DNA of 56,515 nt from VRUE01 sp036276735 (GCA_036276735.1 DASUOH010000012.1:1-56515); one strand, 5' to 3'; shown: positions 18,168 through 28,046, counted from the stretch's first letter. Program-made: numbers and translations. The notes: generated from the letters alone by a model not told the origin.

Positions 18168-18431
18168 ATGTCTACGATGCCTAGGCGTATCAACGTGACG
18201 CTCGACGAAGAGCATGCGGGCAAGTTGGCCCGCCTTGCCGAGCGCACCCACGTTCAAGAGGGGACGCTCGCTCGCTCGCTCCTCTCCACCGCGCTCGATG
18301 ACGCCGATCCCGACGCGACTCGGATCACCGAGATTCTCGATGCGATTCCCGGCGCCTGGGAGCGGACGCAAGAGGGGCTCGCCCAAGCAGCTCGTGGCGA
18401 AGGAACGCCGCTCGACGAGCTGACTTCTTGA
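18168..18431 (+). CDS. Ribbon-helix-helix antitoxin
   Basis: 87 residues starting at ATG 18168 (MSTMPRRINVTLDEEH). The beta-strand RINVTLDEEHAGKLARLAE followed by two helices is the CopG/ParD-type ribbon-helix-helix fold, which binds DNA as a dimer. The C-terminal ~40 residues, rich in Ala and Glu, are the expected toxin-binding tail. The next gene starts directly after its stop codon, so the pair is translationally coupled. It likely represses its own operon through the palindrome just upstream and neutralises the toxin. Confidence 0.8.
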   Translation: MSTMPRRINVTLDEEHAGKLARLAERTHVQEGTLARSLLSTALDDADPDATRITEILDAIPGAWERTQEGLAQAARGEGTPLDELTS

Positions 18432-18752
18432 GTGGCGCAGATCATTGTCACCCCGCGGGCACGGCGGGATGTGGAGGAGGCCGCCGCCGCGCTTAACCTC
18501 CCGGCAGACGTCTGGAGCCGCGTCGCTCGTTCGTTACGCGTTCTCGAAACCTTCCCACTGGCCGGCGCAGAGTTGCAGGGCCGGTGGGCGCCGACTCGAT
18601 TCGTCCTCGGACCCTGGTCTTGGATGCTCCTGCTCTATCGCTTTGAGGAATCGTCGGATCGGGTCTTCGTCGTTGCGATGCACGACGCCCGATCGGCGAC
18701 CGCCGCCACGTCGAGCAGAGCTTCCCTCACCCGCCCGTCTCGTAGAGGGTGA
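18432..18752 (+). CDS. RelE/ParE-superfamily toxin
   Basis: 106 residues from GTG 18432, immediately abutting the antitoxin stop. The protein has the RelE/ParE pattern: TPRARRDVEEAAAALNLP at the N-terminus, a basic centre (RSLRVLETFP) and a strand pair ending in LLLYRFEESSDRVFVVAMHDAR. Members either cleave ribosome-bound mRNA or inhibit gyrase; the sequence does not decide which. Its last 26 bases overlap the convergent phzF-like gene, so the Ser/Arg-rich final residues may be junk acquired at the junction. Confidence 0.8.
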   Translation: MAQIIVTPRARRDVEEAAAALNLPADVWSRVARSLRVLETFPLAGAELQGRWAPTRFVLGPWSWMLLLYRFEESSDRVFVVAMHDARSATAATSSRASLTRPSRRG

Positions 18753-19392
18753 CGCGACCGCCGACCTCGGCGCGACTTTCGGGGAGCGGCCTGGCATGGA
18801 GGGCGGAACCGCAGCCCTGTTCGATGACGATCCGCCGGTCGAGTCGCGAAGCCAGTCCGATCGCGGCGGAACCCGTGGCCTCGTCCTCGACGATGCCGGC
18901 CTCGGGAACAAAGCAGCGGGCGCGGATCGTGGCGGTGGCCTGGTCGATCCAGGACCAGGCGTAGACGTTGCCGTCGGCGCCCGTCGACGGCTCCAGGGAA
19001 TCCACCGCAGCCGGCGTCGCGAGTTGACGGAACTCGAACGGCGGGCACCACCCGGGCTTCGCCGAGATCCAGGTCAGGTCGCCCTCCAGCCGCACACCCA
19101 CCTCCCCGGCCGGAGGCAAGAGCGTTCTGACCGGAGCGCCCTCCCGAGCAAGCAGCCACGCCGTGCCGACGCACGGGTGTCCCGCAAACGGCAGCTCCAC
19201 CTCCGGGGTGTGGATGCGGATCCGACCGCTCGCCCGGTCCTCGACAAAGACGGTCTCGCTGAAGCCGAGCTCGGCCGCGATGCGTTGGCGCTCCTCCGCC
19301 TCGACCTCGGCGCCGTCGAGGAAGACGCCGAGCGAATTGCCGTGCTCGCCCTGCTCGTCGACGAAAACGCGGAGGACGTGAAGGTCCGGCAC
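18727..19392 (-). CDS. PhzF family isomerase/epimerase
   Basis: 221 residues with the PhzF (diaminopimelate-epimerase-like) fold. Visible hallmarks are FSETVFV with the catalytic Glu46, ELPFAGHPCVGTAWLL, and the C-terminal EDEATGSAAIGLA loop. Members are about 260-300 residues, so this is a short version. The family has mixed or unknown substrates; only a few members make phenazines, and no other phenazine gene is here. It converges on the toxin gene with a 26-base overlap. Confidence 0.8.
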   Translation of the reverse strand: MPDLHVLRVFVDEQGEHGNSLGVFLDGAEVEAEERQRIAAELGFSETVFVEDRASGRIRIHTPEVELPFAGHPCVGTAWLLAREGAPVRTLLPPAGEVGVRLEGDLTWISAKPGWCPPFEFRQLATPAAVDSLEPSTGADGNVYAWSWIDQATATIRARCFVPEAGIVEDEATGSAAIGLASRLDRRIVIEQGCGSALHARPLPESRAEVGGRVTLYETGG

Positions 19393-19453
19393 GACTCGAT
19401 ACTAGGGTGCGCTTGCGGGTAGTCGCACGACGTTGGCAACGAGAGGAGTCGAT

Positions 19454-19780
19454 GTGTCTGAGGGATCTGTGAAGCGGAACCGGCTGCTGGCCCTGCTGGC
19501 GGCGCTGGCGATCGCGCTGACCGGGATGGCCTGGACTGGCTGCGGCGACGACAACGAGGACGACAGCCAGCAGGTCGAGAGAAGCGCCGAGGAAGGGCAG
19601 AACGAGACTGAAGAAGGCGCCGAGGAAGCCGGCAACGAGGGCGAGGAAGCGCTCGACGACGCCCAGCAGCAGGCTGAGGAGGCTGGCGACGACGCCCAGA
19701 AGGCCCTCGACGAAGCCAAGGAGGACGGCGAAGAGAAGCTCGACGAAGCGAAGGAGGAAATCGAACGCTACGCGCCTTAG
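19454..19780 (+). CDS. Small acidic lipoprotein with coiled-coil
   Basis: I place the start at GTG 19454, which has AGGAG six bases upstream; a longer start at 19433 is less likely. The 108-residue product has a lipoprotein-like signal (KRNRLLALLAALAIALTGMAWTGC, a run interrupted by the WTGC lipobox), then an extremely acidic low-complexity helix of Glu/Asp/Ala repeats (EEGAEEAGNEGEEALDDAQ and similar). It probably sits on the outer face of the membrane. No known function. It ends four bases inside the 3' end of the convergent GGDEF/HD-GYP gene. Confidence 0.6.
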   Translation: MSEGSVKRNRLLALLAALAIALTGMAWTGCGDDNEDDSQQVERSAEEGQNETEEGAEEAGNEGEEALDDAQQQAEEAGDDAQKALDEAKEDGEEKLDEAKEEIERYAP

Positions 19781-21114
19781 GCGCTGAAGGACATGGCCGG
19801 GGCCGACTCCTCGGCGAGGTCGGCTCCCAGCGCGGCGACTATGCGTGGGTCGAACTGCGTGCCCGAACAGCGCTGCAGCTCGGCCAGCGCCTCGGTGGTG
19901 TTGAGGGCCGGTCGGTAGGGGCGTTGCGCGGTCAGGGCCGCGAACGCGACGGCGACGGCGATGATCCTGGCGCCGAGCGGGATTGCCTCACCCGCCAGTC
20001 CGTCCGGAAAGCCGTGCCCGTCGAAGCGCTCGGGGCTCGAGCGGACGAGGCGGGCCACGGACACGAGTCCGGGCGCCGCACCGATGATCTGCTCTCCCGC
20101 CACCGTATGACGGTCGAGCATCGCCTTCTCGATCTCGTCCAGTACGCCTGATTTCTCCAACACCGACTCCGGCACGGTCAGCAGGCCGACGTCCTGCAGC
20201 TCGGCGGCCAGGGAGATGTCGTCGATTTCGTCGGTGCCGATACCGAGCCGCCTAGCCAGCGAGATCGCCCGGTAGGCGACCGCGCGGAGATGGTCTCGCA
20301 GCTCCGGCCGTCGAGCGCTGAGCGCCGCGACCAGAACGGCATGGGCCTGGCGACGCGCCGATCGTTGCTGCCGCTGGCGGTAGGCGGTGAGGCGCTGCCC
20401 GGCGATCTGGAAGGCGGATTCGGAATCGCGTGCCTCGTCGGGTATCGCGACCTCGCCATAGGAGCGGCTCACCATGCCTTCCTGATCATCCGTGCGGAGC
20501 GAGTCGGTGGCGGCTAGCAGCGCCTCGCCCAGCCGCCCCTCCCATTGTGCCGCCAAGACCGCGAAGCGATTGGTTCCGAACCTGTAGACGGCTCCGCCCA
20601 TCGGCACGACGGTCGCGAGAAGGATCTCGGCTGAGTGGCGCAGCAGCTCGTCACCCGCTTGATCGCCATCTCGATCGCGGACGGCCTGCAGACCCTCGAG
20701 CTCGAGCAGCACGAGCACCCGGTTCTCGCCGGGCGCCGCGACGACTGCCCGCACGTCGACCTCGAGCTGCCGGCGGTTAGGCAGCGCCGTCACGCGGTCG
20801 TTCAGCTCGGCGAGCCGCCTTGCCGCCAGTGCGCGGGACTGGCGGCGGTTCGTTTCGAGCATCCGCCCGAACACGGTGACGATCAGGCCGAGCGTCAGCC
20901 AGAAGACCACGTCGGTTACCCGATCGTTCAGATGGTCGTAGATCAGCAGCCCGACGCCGAGAACGGCGAAGACGAGCGGCCCGACGACCGAACGCCAGCC
21001 GCTCGGCCCCGCAACCGCGTCCCAGGTTCGCCAACCGATTGAGGAAAGTGCCTGCATGGCTGCGTGATCGACCAGAGGTCGCGCCTTCGCGAGAGTTCCG
21101 GACGAGTGTCCCAT
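19777..21114 (-). CDS. Membrane protein with degenerate GGDEF and HD-GYP domains
   Basis: 445 residues. Two membrane spans lie around 40-85 (VGPLVFAVLGVGLLIYDHL and VVFWLTLGLIVTVFG). A GGDEF-fold domain follows (NDRVTALPNRRQLEVD, then GDQAGDELLRHSAEILL), but its signature loop reads FGTNRF instead of GGDEF. The C-terminal half is HD-GYP-like, with ELQDVGLL where the HD pair should be, HTVAGEQI, and SPERFDGHGFPDGL in place of HHERxDGxGYP. Several metal ligands are missing, so both domains are probably inactive as cyclase and phosphodiesterase. The protein may bind cyclic di-GMP or act as a scaffold. Confidence 0.8.
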   Translation of the reverse strand: MGHSSGTLAKARPLVDHAAMQALSSIGWRTWDAVAGPSGWRSVVGPLVFAVLGVGLLIYDHLNDRVTDVVFWLTLGLIVTVFGRMLETNRRQSRALAARRLAELNDRVTALPNRRQLEVDVRAVVAAPGENRVLVLLELEGLQAVRDRDGDQAGDELLRHSAEILLATVVPMGGAVYRFGTNRFAVLAAQWEGRLGEALLAATDSLRTDDQEGMVSRSYGEVAIPDEARDSESAFQIAGQRLTAYRQRQQRSARRQAHAVLVAALSARRPELRDHLRAVAYRAISLARRLGIGTDEIDDISLAAELQDVGLLTVPESVLEKSGVLDEIEKAMLDRHTVAGEQIIGAAPGLVSVARLVRSSPERFDGHGFPDGLAGEAIPLGARIIAVAVAFAALTAQRPYRPALNTTEALAELQRCSGTQFDPRIVAALGADLAEESAPAMSFSA

Positions 21115-21135
21115 CGGCCCCTCTAACCTGAGCAG

Positions 21136-21465
21136 GTGGCTGCGGAACGCGAGCTGGACGAGTTCGAGGCGCTTGTCGCCGACGCGATCGACGCCCTGCC
21201 CCCGCAGTTCCAGAAGGTGCTCGAGGCGGTCCCGGTCGTCATCTCGGACCGCGGCCTAGAGGATCGCGCCTACGGCCAGTACTTCGGCGACGGGGTGGCC
21301 CAGGACCGCTTCGAGGACCGCATCGTCATCTACCGCGACACGTTGGAGCGCGACTTCGGCCATGACCGCGAGCGGCTCGCGCGCGAGGTTGAGCGGACGC
21401 TGCGGCACGAGCTCGCCCATCACCTCGGCTGGGACGAGCCCGGTGTCGGGGGTCTGGGGCTCTAG
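21136..21465 (+). CDS. Zincin-like metallopeptidase family protein
   Basis: 109 residues from GTG 21136. The C-terminus has HELAHHLGWDE, the HExxHxxGxxD zinc-binding motif of the small 'metallopeptidase family' proteins (zincin_1, PF06262 type). Upstream, LPPQFQKVLEAVPVVI and RIVIYRDTLERDFG are typical of that family. Family size is about 110-140 residues, so it is complete. Substrate unknown. It is divergent from the GGDEF/HD-GYP gene with only 21 bases between them. Confidence 0.8.
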   Translation: MAAERELDEFEALVADAIDALPPQFQKVLEAVPVVISDRGLEDRAYGQYFGDGVAQDRFEDRIVIYRDTLERDFGHDRERLAREVERTLRHELAHHLGWDEPGVGGLGL

Positions 21466-21475
21466 CTAGGAGGGT

Positions 21476-22249
21476 CTAGCGAACGAGGCAATCGCGGGTA
21501 AGGGCCGTCGTCACCGTCTGCCCGTTGGCGAAGGAGAAGCTGCCCTTGGCGAAGTTGAAGACGGCGCCGGGAAAGCCGGCCGGCGCCGCACAGCGGGCGC
21601 TGACGAAGCTGCGCGATTCGCCGCGGTGGCGGTAGCGGCGTCCGAAGATGAGCGCCAGATCGGTGACGTAGCCGAGGTCGGCGGCGATCCGCGGGATGCG
21701 GGTGACGAGCACGGTTCCATAGCGGCCGCGCTCAGGGCGCTTGATCTTGAAGATCAGGACGACGGTCGCCTCGACCGGATTGGTGCCGTAGATGTGAAGG
21801 GCGATCGCCGACCGGCCCGCTCGCCTCGAATTGAAGGCGAGCATGCGGCCCTGCACGGGGAACTCCAGATCGGGGAAATCGACATTCGCTCCGAAGCGTC
21901 CTTTGCCGACGAGCGACCCTCGGCATGCGGCCAGCGCCGCATCCGAGGAGGTCGCCTGGAGGCGTTGCACCGAGCAGACGGGCAGCCCGCGGGTAGAGAG
22001 CTTGCCGTAGCGGTTGACGGCGATCGACATGGTGCGAAGCTGGGGCGGGCGGCTGCCGTCGGTGGTCCGGATCGAGCCGCTGAGCGTCACCGTGACCGGC
22101 ACGTCGCGCTCGCGTGGCAGGGAGTGCGGCGAGAAGCGGGCGTCGAAGGCCAGTCGCAGGTTGCCCTTCTGGGTCAGCTCGGCCTGCGCCACCCCTGCCG
22201 CGAGGAGCGCAATCGCGAGCGCCAGTCCGATGAATTTGCGGGACGGCAT
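21476..22249 (-). CDS. Secreted beta-rich hypothetical protein
   Basis: 257 residues with a clear signal peptide (KFIGLALAIALLAAGVAQAE, cleavage after AQA). The mature part is rich in beta-strand patterns and has Cys pairs (PVCSVQRL, AACRGSLVG, SARCAAPAG, TRDCLVR) likely to form disulphides. I have a general impression of this type being common in Thermoleophilia, but no function is known to me. It is divergent from the protein kinase gene. Confidence 0.7.
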   Translation of the reverse strand: MPSRKFIGLALAIALLAAGVAQAELTQKGNLRLAFDARFSPHSLPRERDVPVTVTLSGSIRTTDGSRPPQLRTMSIAVNRYGKLSTRGLPVCSVQRLQATSSDAALAACRGSLVGKGRFGANVDFPDLEFPVQGRMLAFNSRRAGRSAIALHIYGTNPVEATVVLIFKIKRPERGRYGTVLVTRIPRIAADLGYVTDLALIFGRRYRHRGESRSFVSARCAAPAGFPGAVFNFAKGSFSFANGQTVTTALTRDCLVR

Positions 22250-22292
22250 CTCACCAACCAGTGTATGAGTCGCCCCGACTAGGGTTCCGGCG

Positions 22293-23813
<1,521 letters not shown>

Positions 23814-23815
23814 GG

Positions 23816-24211
23816 ATGGCGAGCCGGGCTGACGTCGACGCCTGGGTTGCCGCATACGAGCGTGCCTGGCGTACAGCGGGGACCGAGTCGCTCCGCGATC
23901 GCTTCACCGACGACGCCACCTACCGGATGTCGCCCTACGCCGAGCCGGCGATCGGTCTCGACGAGATCGCAGCACTCTGGGAAGGCGAGCGCGAGGGCCC
24001 GGACGAGCCGTTCGAGATGCGGCACGAGATCGTCGCGGTGGAGGGCGACACCGCCGTCGTGCGGGTCGAGGTGACCTACGGCGAGCCGCGCCCCGGTGAA
24101 TACCGCGACCTCTGGATCGTCAGGCTCGCGCCCGACGGCCGTTGCCGCGCCTTCGAGGAGTGGCCGTTCTGGCCAGGGCAGAAGATCGATCCCAGCGAGG
24201 AGGGCAGATGA
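23816..24211 (+). CDS. SnoaL-like (NTF2-fold) protein
   Basis: 131 residues with the NTF2/SnoaL pattern: VAAYERAWRTAGTESLRDRFTDDATYRMSPY (read in parts), then GLDEIAALWE, and strands EIVAVEGDTAVVRVEVTY and YRDLWIVRLAPDGRCRAFEEWPF. Such cone-shaped domains bind small molecules or act as ketosteroid-isomerase-like enzymes; the ligand cannot be predicted. It follows the kinase gene by two bases, and its stop overlaps the start of the yjbQ-like gene (ATGA), so the three are probably one transcript. Confidence 0.75.
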   Translation: MASRADVDAWVAAYERAWRTAGTESLRDRFTDDATYRMSPYAEPAIGLDEIAALWEGEREGPDEPFEMRHEIVAVEGDTAVVRVEVTYGEPRPGEYRDLWIVRLAPDGRCRAFEEWPFWPGQKIDPSEEGR

Positions 24212-24669
24212 AAACCGCCACGGCATACAAGACCTTCGAGACCCGCGAGCGCCGCGAGCTGATCCGGATTACCGAGGACGTGCAGGGGGTCGTCGAGGAG
24301 GCGGGTATCGCCGAGGGCATGGTGCTCGTCTCGGCGATGCACATCACCGCCGGCGTCTGGGTCAACGACGACGAGCCGGGGCTCCACGAGGACACGCTGG
24401 AATGGCTCGACAAGGTGGCGCCTCCGAGCTGGAAGCCGTCCGCCAACGATGTTGCCGAGGAGCTGCTGCCCGAGGGTGGCGACTACCGCCACCACCGTGG
24501 CGGCGAGGACAACGGCGACGCCCACCTCAAGAACCTGCTCGTCCACCACCAGGCGATCGTGCCCGTGACCAACGGCCGCCTTGACCTCGGCCCCTGGCAG
24601 CAGGTCTTCTACTGCGAGTTCGACGGGCGCCGCCCCAAGCGGCTGGTGATCAAGGCGATGGGGGAGTAG
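24208..24669 (+). CDS. YjbQ family protein (secondary thiamine-phosphate synthase-like)
   Basis: 153 residues from ATG 24208, which overlaps the upstream stop; AGGAGGGC lies just before it. Family motifs are ISAMHITAGV-like VSAMHITAGVWVNDDEPG, then PEGGDYRHHRGGEDNGDAHLKN and GRLDLGPWQQVFYCEFDG. The clustered His and Asp residues form the metal/phosphate pocket. YjbQ proteins show weak thiamine-phosphate synthase activity in E. coli tests, but their real role is unsettled. Family length is ~140, so complete. Confidence 0.85.
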   Translation: MKTATAYKTFETRERRELIRITEDVQGVVEEAGIAEGMVLVSAMHITAGVWVNDDEPGLHEDTLEWLDKVAPPSWKPSANDVAEELLPEGGDYRHHRGGEDNGDAHLKNLLVHHQAIVPVTNGRLDLGPWQQVFYCEFDGRRPKRLVIKAMGE

Positions 24670-25465
24670 GCGGGTCCTCGCCTTCGGCGAGTCGGCGTAC
24701 TTCGGCGATGCCCTCCGTCGGCTTGCCGCCGACGACGTCGCGGAATGCGTTCTTGAAGCGCTCGGTGCGGCGGTCGGGCGGGAAGCGCTCCACCGCTTCG
24801 CGCTGCTTGGTCGGGCGACGCTCGCTGTAGCGACGTCGCGCCCAGGGCGAGCCCGGCTTGCCCAGTCGCATCGCCCCGTACAGGGCCATGGGGAAGACGA
24901 AGAAGCCGACGGCGCCGTGCATCAGCCGCTGCTTGGCGAAGCAGATCGCAACAAAGCCGAAGACGACGAGGGCGGTGACGATGGAGCCGATCACCTCGTC
25001 GATAGAGCCGGTGTCGAAGCTGAAGGGCGTGAAGCCGAGCAGGATCAGCCCCATCGCCGCCGCCGCGACCACGGTCGCGTCAATCGAGACGCGGCCCTGC
25101 TCGGACCAGTAGACGTCTTCGAGGTAGACCCAGAGGGCGAACTCGTCGATCGTCAGCCCCGCACCGACGCCGAAGAGGAAAGCGCAGATCTCGGCGTAGG
25201 GGCTGTCGCCGAGCACCGTGAAGCCGACGGCCCCGGCGGCCATCATCGTGACGATCCCGAAGACGAGGTGGTGGACGTGGACACCGCTCTCGCTGACCAC
25301 GCTGCCCGGCCACCAGGGAACCTTGGGACTGCGCATCAGCCGCGTGCTCATGCGGATGAACCCGAAGGAGAGGAGGAAGCCGACCAGGACGAGGAAGAGG
25401 CCCTGCTTTTCTTCGGCCAGGATCTGGTCGTTCCAGAAGTCGGCGACGATCGTGGCGGTGCTCAT
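24650..25465 (-). CDS. Conserved multi-span membrane protein
   Basis: 271 residues with about six hydrophobic spans, including LFLVLVGFLLSFGFI, HHLVFGIVTMMAAGAVGF, EICAFLFGVGAGLTIDEFAL and IVTALVVFGFVAICFA. A conserved-looking VHVHHLVFG segment and the acidic pair in LTIDEFALWVYLEDVYW sit at membrane edges and could bind metal. The C-terminal ~65 residues are charged and cytosolic. I do not recognise a function. Its 3' end overlaps yjbQ (convergent) by 20 bases. Confidence 0.7.
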   Translation of the reverse strand: MSTATIVADFWNDQILAEEKQGLFLVLVGFLLSFGFIRMSTRLMRSPKVPWWPGSVVSESGVHVHHLVFGIVTMMAAGAVGFTVLGDSPYAEICAFLFGVGAGLTIDEFALWVYLEDVYWSEQGRVSIDATVVAAAAMGLILLGFTPFSFDTGSIDEVIGSIVTALVVFGFVAICFAKQRLMHGAVGFFVFPMALYGAMRLGKPGSPWARRRYSERRPTKQREAVERFPPDRRTERFKNAFRDVVGGKPTEGIAEVRRLAEGEDPPTPPSP

Positions 25466-25471
25466 CGGGAC

Positions 25472-25801
25472 TCAGCGGTCCCGACGGCCCGGTGGACGGC
25501 GTCCGCGCGCTTCCAGCTTCGAGCGGGCCGATTCTGAGGCGGGGAGCCGCTTCAGCCCGCGCAGATCGGGGATCAGCAGTTCTTCGGCGCACTGGCGATG
25601 CCAGTGGTGGTGTTCGGTGCCGCCGCCGCGCAGCACGTACTGGACGACGGTGTGCTCGGTGCCGATCGGTATCTCGCCGTGGCAGCTCGGACAGCGGTAG
25701 AGCTTCTGGCCGAAGCTGCGGATCAGCCAGACCTCGTTGCCTTCTTCGTCGCTGCCGCGCAGGCTCCAGCGCTTGCTGGGCAGCCCGGCGAGCTCGCTCA
25801 T
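25472..25801 (-). CDS. Small putative zinc-binding protein
   Basis: 109 residues from ATG at 25801. The central YRCPSCHGEIPIGTEHTVVQ, with a later HHHWHRQCAEELL, gives a Cys-x2-Cys plus His/Cys cluster able to bind one zinc. The tail is very basic (ARSKLEARGRRPPGRRDR). The style resembles a cytosolic 'ATP/GTP-binding' actinobacterial annotation group, but the sequence shows no nucleotide motif. Its start overlaps the stop of the upstream membrane gene by four bases (ATGA), so they are coupled. Confidence 0.7.
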   Translation of the reverse strand: MSELAGLPSKRWSLRGSDEEGNEVWLIRSFGQKLYRCPSCHGEIPIGTEHTVVQYVLRGGGTEHHHWHRQCAEELLIPDLRGLKRLPASESARSKLEARGRRPPGRRDR

Positions 25802-26193
25802 CGCCTCGCCAGCCAGCCGAAGCCGGCCGCCATCGCGAGGTTCGCCGCCCCCGCCAGCCGCAGTCCCGCCTTTGCCCCCGGTCGGCTGACCGCAGGCGAG
25901 GCCGACCAGAGCGCGTCGGTCGCGATCTCGGTGCCGCGCAGCCAGGCGAGCGCCCACCAGTCGCGCGGCTCGCCGCGTCGCGCCGCCACCGCGTGCGCCG
26001 CCGCGAAGGTCAACCAGACCGGACCGCTGCGACGGAACAGGTGCGCGGCGTCGGGTGAGGGCTCGTCGTGGCCGAGCGCCCGCAGGGTCGCCTCGGGCGC
26101 CACGATGGCCGCCGAACCGAGCACAAGGTCGAAGGCGACCATGTTGCGGTTGGTCAGTTGGAGCGCCCGCTCGAGGGTCATCTCGTCCTCCAT
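25798..26193 (-). CDS. Small hypothetical membrane-associated protein
   Basis: About 131 residues, taking ATG 26193 (MEDEMTLERALQLTNRN) as start; ATG 26181 is also possible. Hydrophobic stretches (MVAFDLVLGSAAIVAP, PVWLTFAAAHAVAA and the C-terminal LAGAANLAMAAGFGWLA) suggest three or four spans, with RNMVAFDL and DWWALAWLRGTE between them. It resembles small DUF4267-like proteins, but that is a loose impression. It is divergent from the RpiR-type regulator with 59 bases between. Confidence 0.6.
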   Translation of the reverse strand: MEDEMTLERALQLTNRNMVAFDLVLGSAAIVAPEATLRALGHDEPSPDAAHLFRRSGPVWLTFAAAHAVAARRGEPRDWWALAWLRGTEIATDALWSASPAVSRPGAKAGLRLAGAANLAMAAGFGWLARR

Positions 26194-26252
26194 CCAACCA
26201 GATCGGAGCAGCGGCGGAAGGGAAAGCATCCGGTTCGGCGAAAGGGACCGCC

Positions 26253-27104
26253 GTGACCAAGACCGCGACCAAATCCCCCCAGCTCAAGAGCCTTTCCGAG
26301 TACATCCAGGAGCGCTTCGAAGAGTTCTCGCGCTCGCAGAAAGACGTCGCCCGCTACATCGTCGACCACCTCGACGAGGCTGCCTTCCTCACCGCCGAGG
26401 AGCTGGCCCGGAGAGCGAGCACCTCGTCCTCGACGGTGGTGCGCTTCTCCCAGGCCCTCGGCTTCGAGGGCTATCCAGAGCTTCAGCAGGCGGCGATCGA
26501 GGAGTACCGCAACGCGACGGTGGCCGGCAACGGCTCCGCCAGCGCGCAGCTCTTCTCCTTCGACCATTCCGAGCTGGAGGGATCGCTGGGCGCGGACCAC
26601 GCCAACCTCGAGGAAACGGCGCGGCAGATGACCCGCGAGCAGATCGACGGCGCGGTCGCGGCGCTGGCCGAAGCTCAGCGCGTCGTGATCGTCGGCGTCG
26701 ACCAGATGGCCTTCTTCGCCAGCTATCTGCGGCACCTGCTGAGCCTGCTCGACATTCGCGCCGAGATCGTTGCCAGCACCGGCGGCGAGTCGCTGCAACG
26801 ACTCGGGCGGATCGACGACCAGACGCTGGTCATCGTCCTCTCCTCGGGCCGCGCCCACCCGCTCCTGCTGCGGGCGATGAAGTTGGCGCTGCACCGTCGC
26901 GCCCGTACGCTGGCGATCAGCGACGCCTCCCTCTCGGAGGTCGGCGAGCACGCCGAGCAGACGCTCTACTACTCCTCTAACAGCCCAAGCTTCACCCGCT
27001 CGAACACCGCGCTGATGGCACTGGTCCAAGGCCTCGCTCACGGGCTCTACGCTCGCGACGAAGCGGCCCACAAAGACCGCATCCGCGCTTACAAACTGAA
27101 GTAA
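26253..27104 (+). CDS. MurR/RpiR family transcriptional regulator
   Basis: 283 residues from GTG 26253 with AAAGGGA just upstream. The N-terminal HTH_6 domain (~10-85) shows YIVDHLDEAAFLTAEELARRASTSSSTVVRFSQALGF (read in parts). The C-terminal SIS domain (~125-260) has VVIVGVDQMAFFASYLRHLL, TLVIVLSSGRAH and ARTLAISDASLSEV. RpiR regulators sense phosphosugars; the usual SIS glycine-rich GxGxS is altered here to GVDQM, so the ligand may differ. It sits 48 bases upstream of pdxS in the same direction and could regulate that operon, though this is only positional. Confidence 0.85.
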   Translation: MTKTATKSPQLKSLSEYIQERFEEFSRSQKDVARYIVDHLDEAAFLTAEELARRASTSSSTVVRFSQALGFEGYPELQQAAIEEYRNATVAGNGSASAQLFSFDHSELEGSLGADHANLEETARQMTREQIDGAVAALAEAQRVVIVGVDQMAFFASYLRHLLSLLDIRAEIVASTGGESLQRLGRIDDQTLVIVLSSGRAHPLLLRAMKLALHRRARTLAISDASLSEVGEHAEQTLYYSSNSPSFTRSNTALMALVQGLAHGLYARDEAAHKDRIRAYKLK

Positions 27105-27152
27105 GGCGACCGCGGGGAGACCCGCCGCGCCCGAGCCGTAATATCCGGCTCC

Positions 27153-28040
27153 ATGGTTGAGCGAGCTACCTGGCGAGTCAAGACGGGCCTGGCTGAGATG
27201 CTGAAAGGCGGGGTGATCATGGACGTGGTCACGCCTGAGCAGGCGCGGATCGCCGAGCAGGCGGGCGCCTGCGCGGTAATGGCGCTGGAGCGCGTGCCGG
27301 CCGACATCCGGCGCGACGGCGGCGTCGCCCGCATGTCGGACCCCGCGATGATCAAAGGCATCCAGGAGGCGGTGACGATTCCGGTTATGGCAAAGGCCAG
27401 GATCGGCCACTTCGCCGAGGCCCAGGTGCTGCAGGCGCTCGAAGTCGACTACGTCGACGAGTCGGAGGTCCTCACCCCGGCAGACGAGCGAAACCACATC
27501 GACAAGCTCGCCTTCGAGGCCCCCTTCGTCTGCGGCGCCACCAACCTCGGCGAGGCGCTGCGGCGAATCGGCGAGGGCGCGGCGATGATCCGCTCCAAGG
27601 GCGAGGCGGGGACGGGCAACGTGGTCGAGGCGGTCCGCCACATGCGCGAGATCGTCGGCGGCATCAAGCGCCTCGCCCAACTCGGACCCGAGGAGCTGGC
27701 CGCTGCCGCCAAGGAGCACCAGGCGCCGCTCGAAGTCGTCCGCGAGGTAGCCGACCAGGGTCGCCTCCCGGTACCGCTCTTCTGCGCCGGCGGCATCGCC
27801 ACCCCCGCCGACGCGGCGTTGATGATGCAGCTCGGCGCTGAGGGCAACTTCGTCGGCTCGGGCATCTTCAAGAGCGCTGACCCCGAGCGGCGGGCGCGGG
27901 CGATCGTCGAGGCGACCACCCACTTCGAGGACCCCGAGCGGGTCGCGGCGGCCTCGATCGGTCTCGGCGAGGCGATGCCGGGGATTGAGATCGCCGAGCT
28001 CGCCGCCGCCGACGCGCTGCTGCAGGACCGCGGCGCCTAG
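27153..28040 (+). CDS. pdxS: Pyridoxal 5'-phosphate synthase subunit PdxS
   Basis: 295 residues. PdxS makes PLP from ribose 5-phosphate, glyceraldehyde 3-phosphate and ammonia, the last supplied by PdxT. Near-invariant motifs are present: KTGLAEMLKGGVIMDVV, ACAVMALERVPADIR, PVMAKARIGHFAEAQ with its active-site Lys, DYVDESEVLTPADE, GEAGTGNVVEAVRHMR and FAAGGIATPADAA-type FCAGGIATPADAA. Full length for the family. It starts the pdxS-pdxT-aminopeptidase operon, with six bases to pdxT. Confidence 0.97.
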   Translation: MVERATWRVKTGLAEMLKGGVIMDVVTPEQARIAEQAGACAVMALERVPADIRRDGGVARMSDPAMIKGIQEAVTIPVMAKARIGHFAEAQVLQALEVDYVDESEVLTPADERNHIDKLAFEAPFVCGATNLGEALRRIGEGAAMIRSKGEAGTGNVVEAVRHMREIVGGIKRLAQLGPEELAAAAKEHQAPLEVVREVADQGRLPVPLFCAGGIATPADAALMMQLGAEGNFVGSGIFKSADPERRARAIVEATTHFEDPERVAAASIGLGEAMPGIEIAELAAADALLQDRGA

Positions 28041-28046
28041 GGCTCG

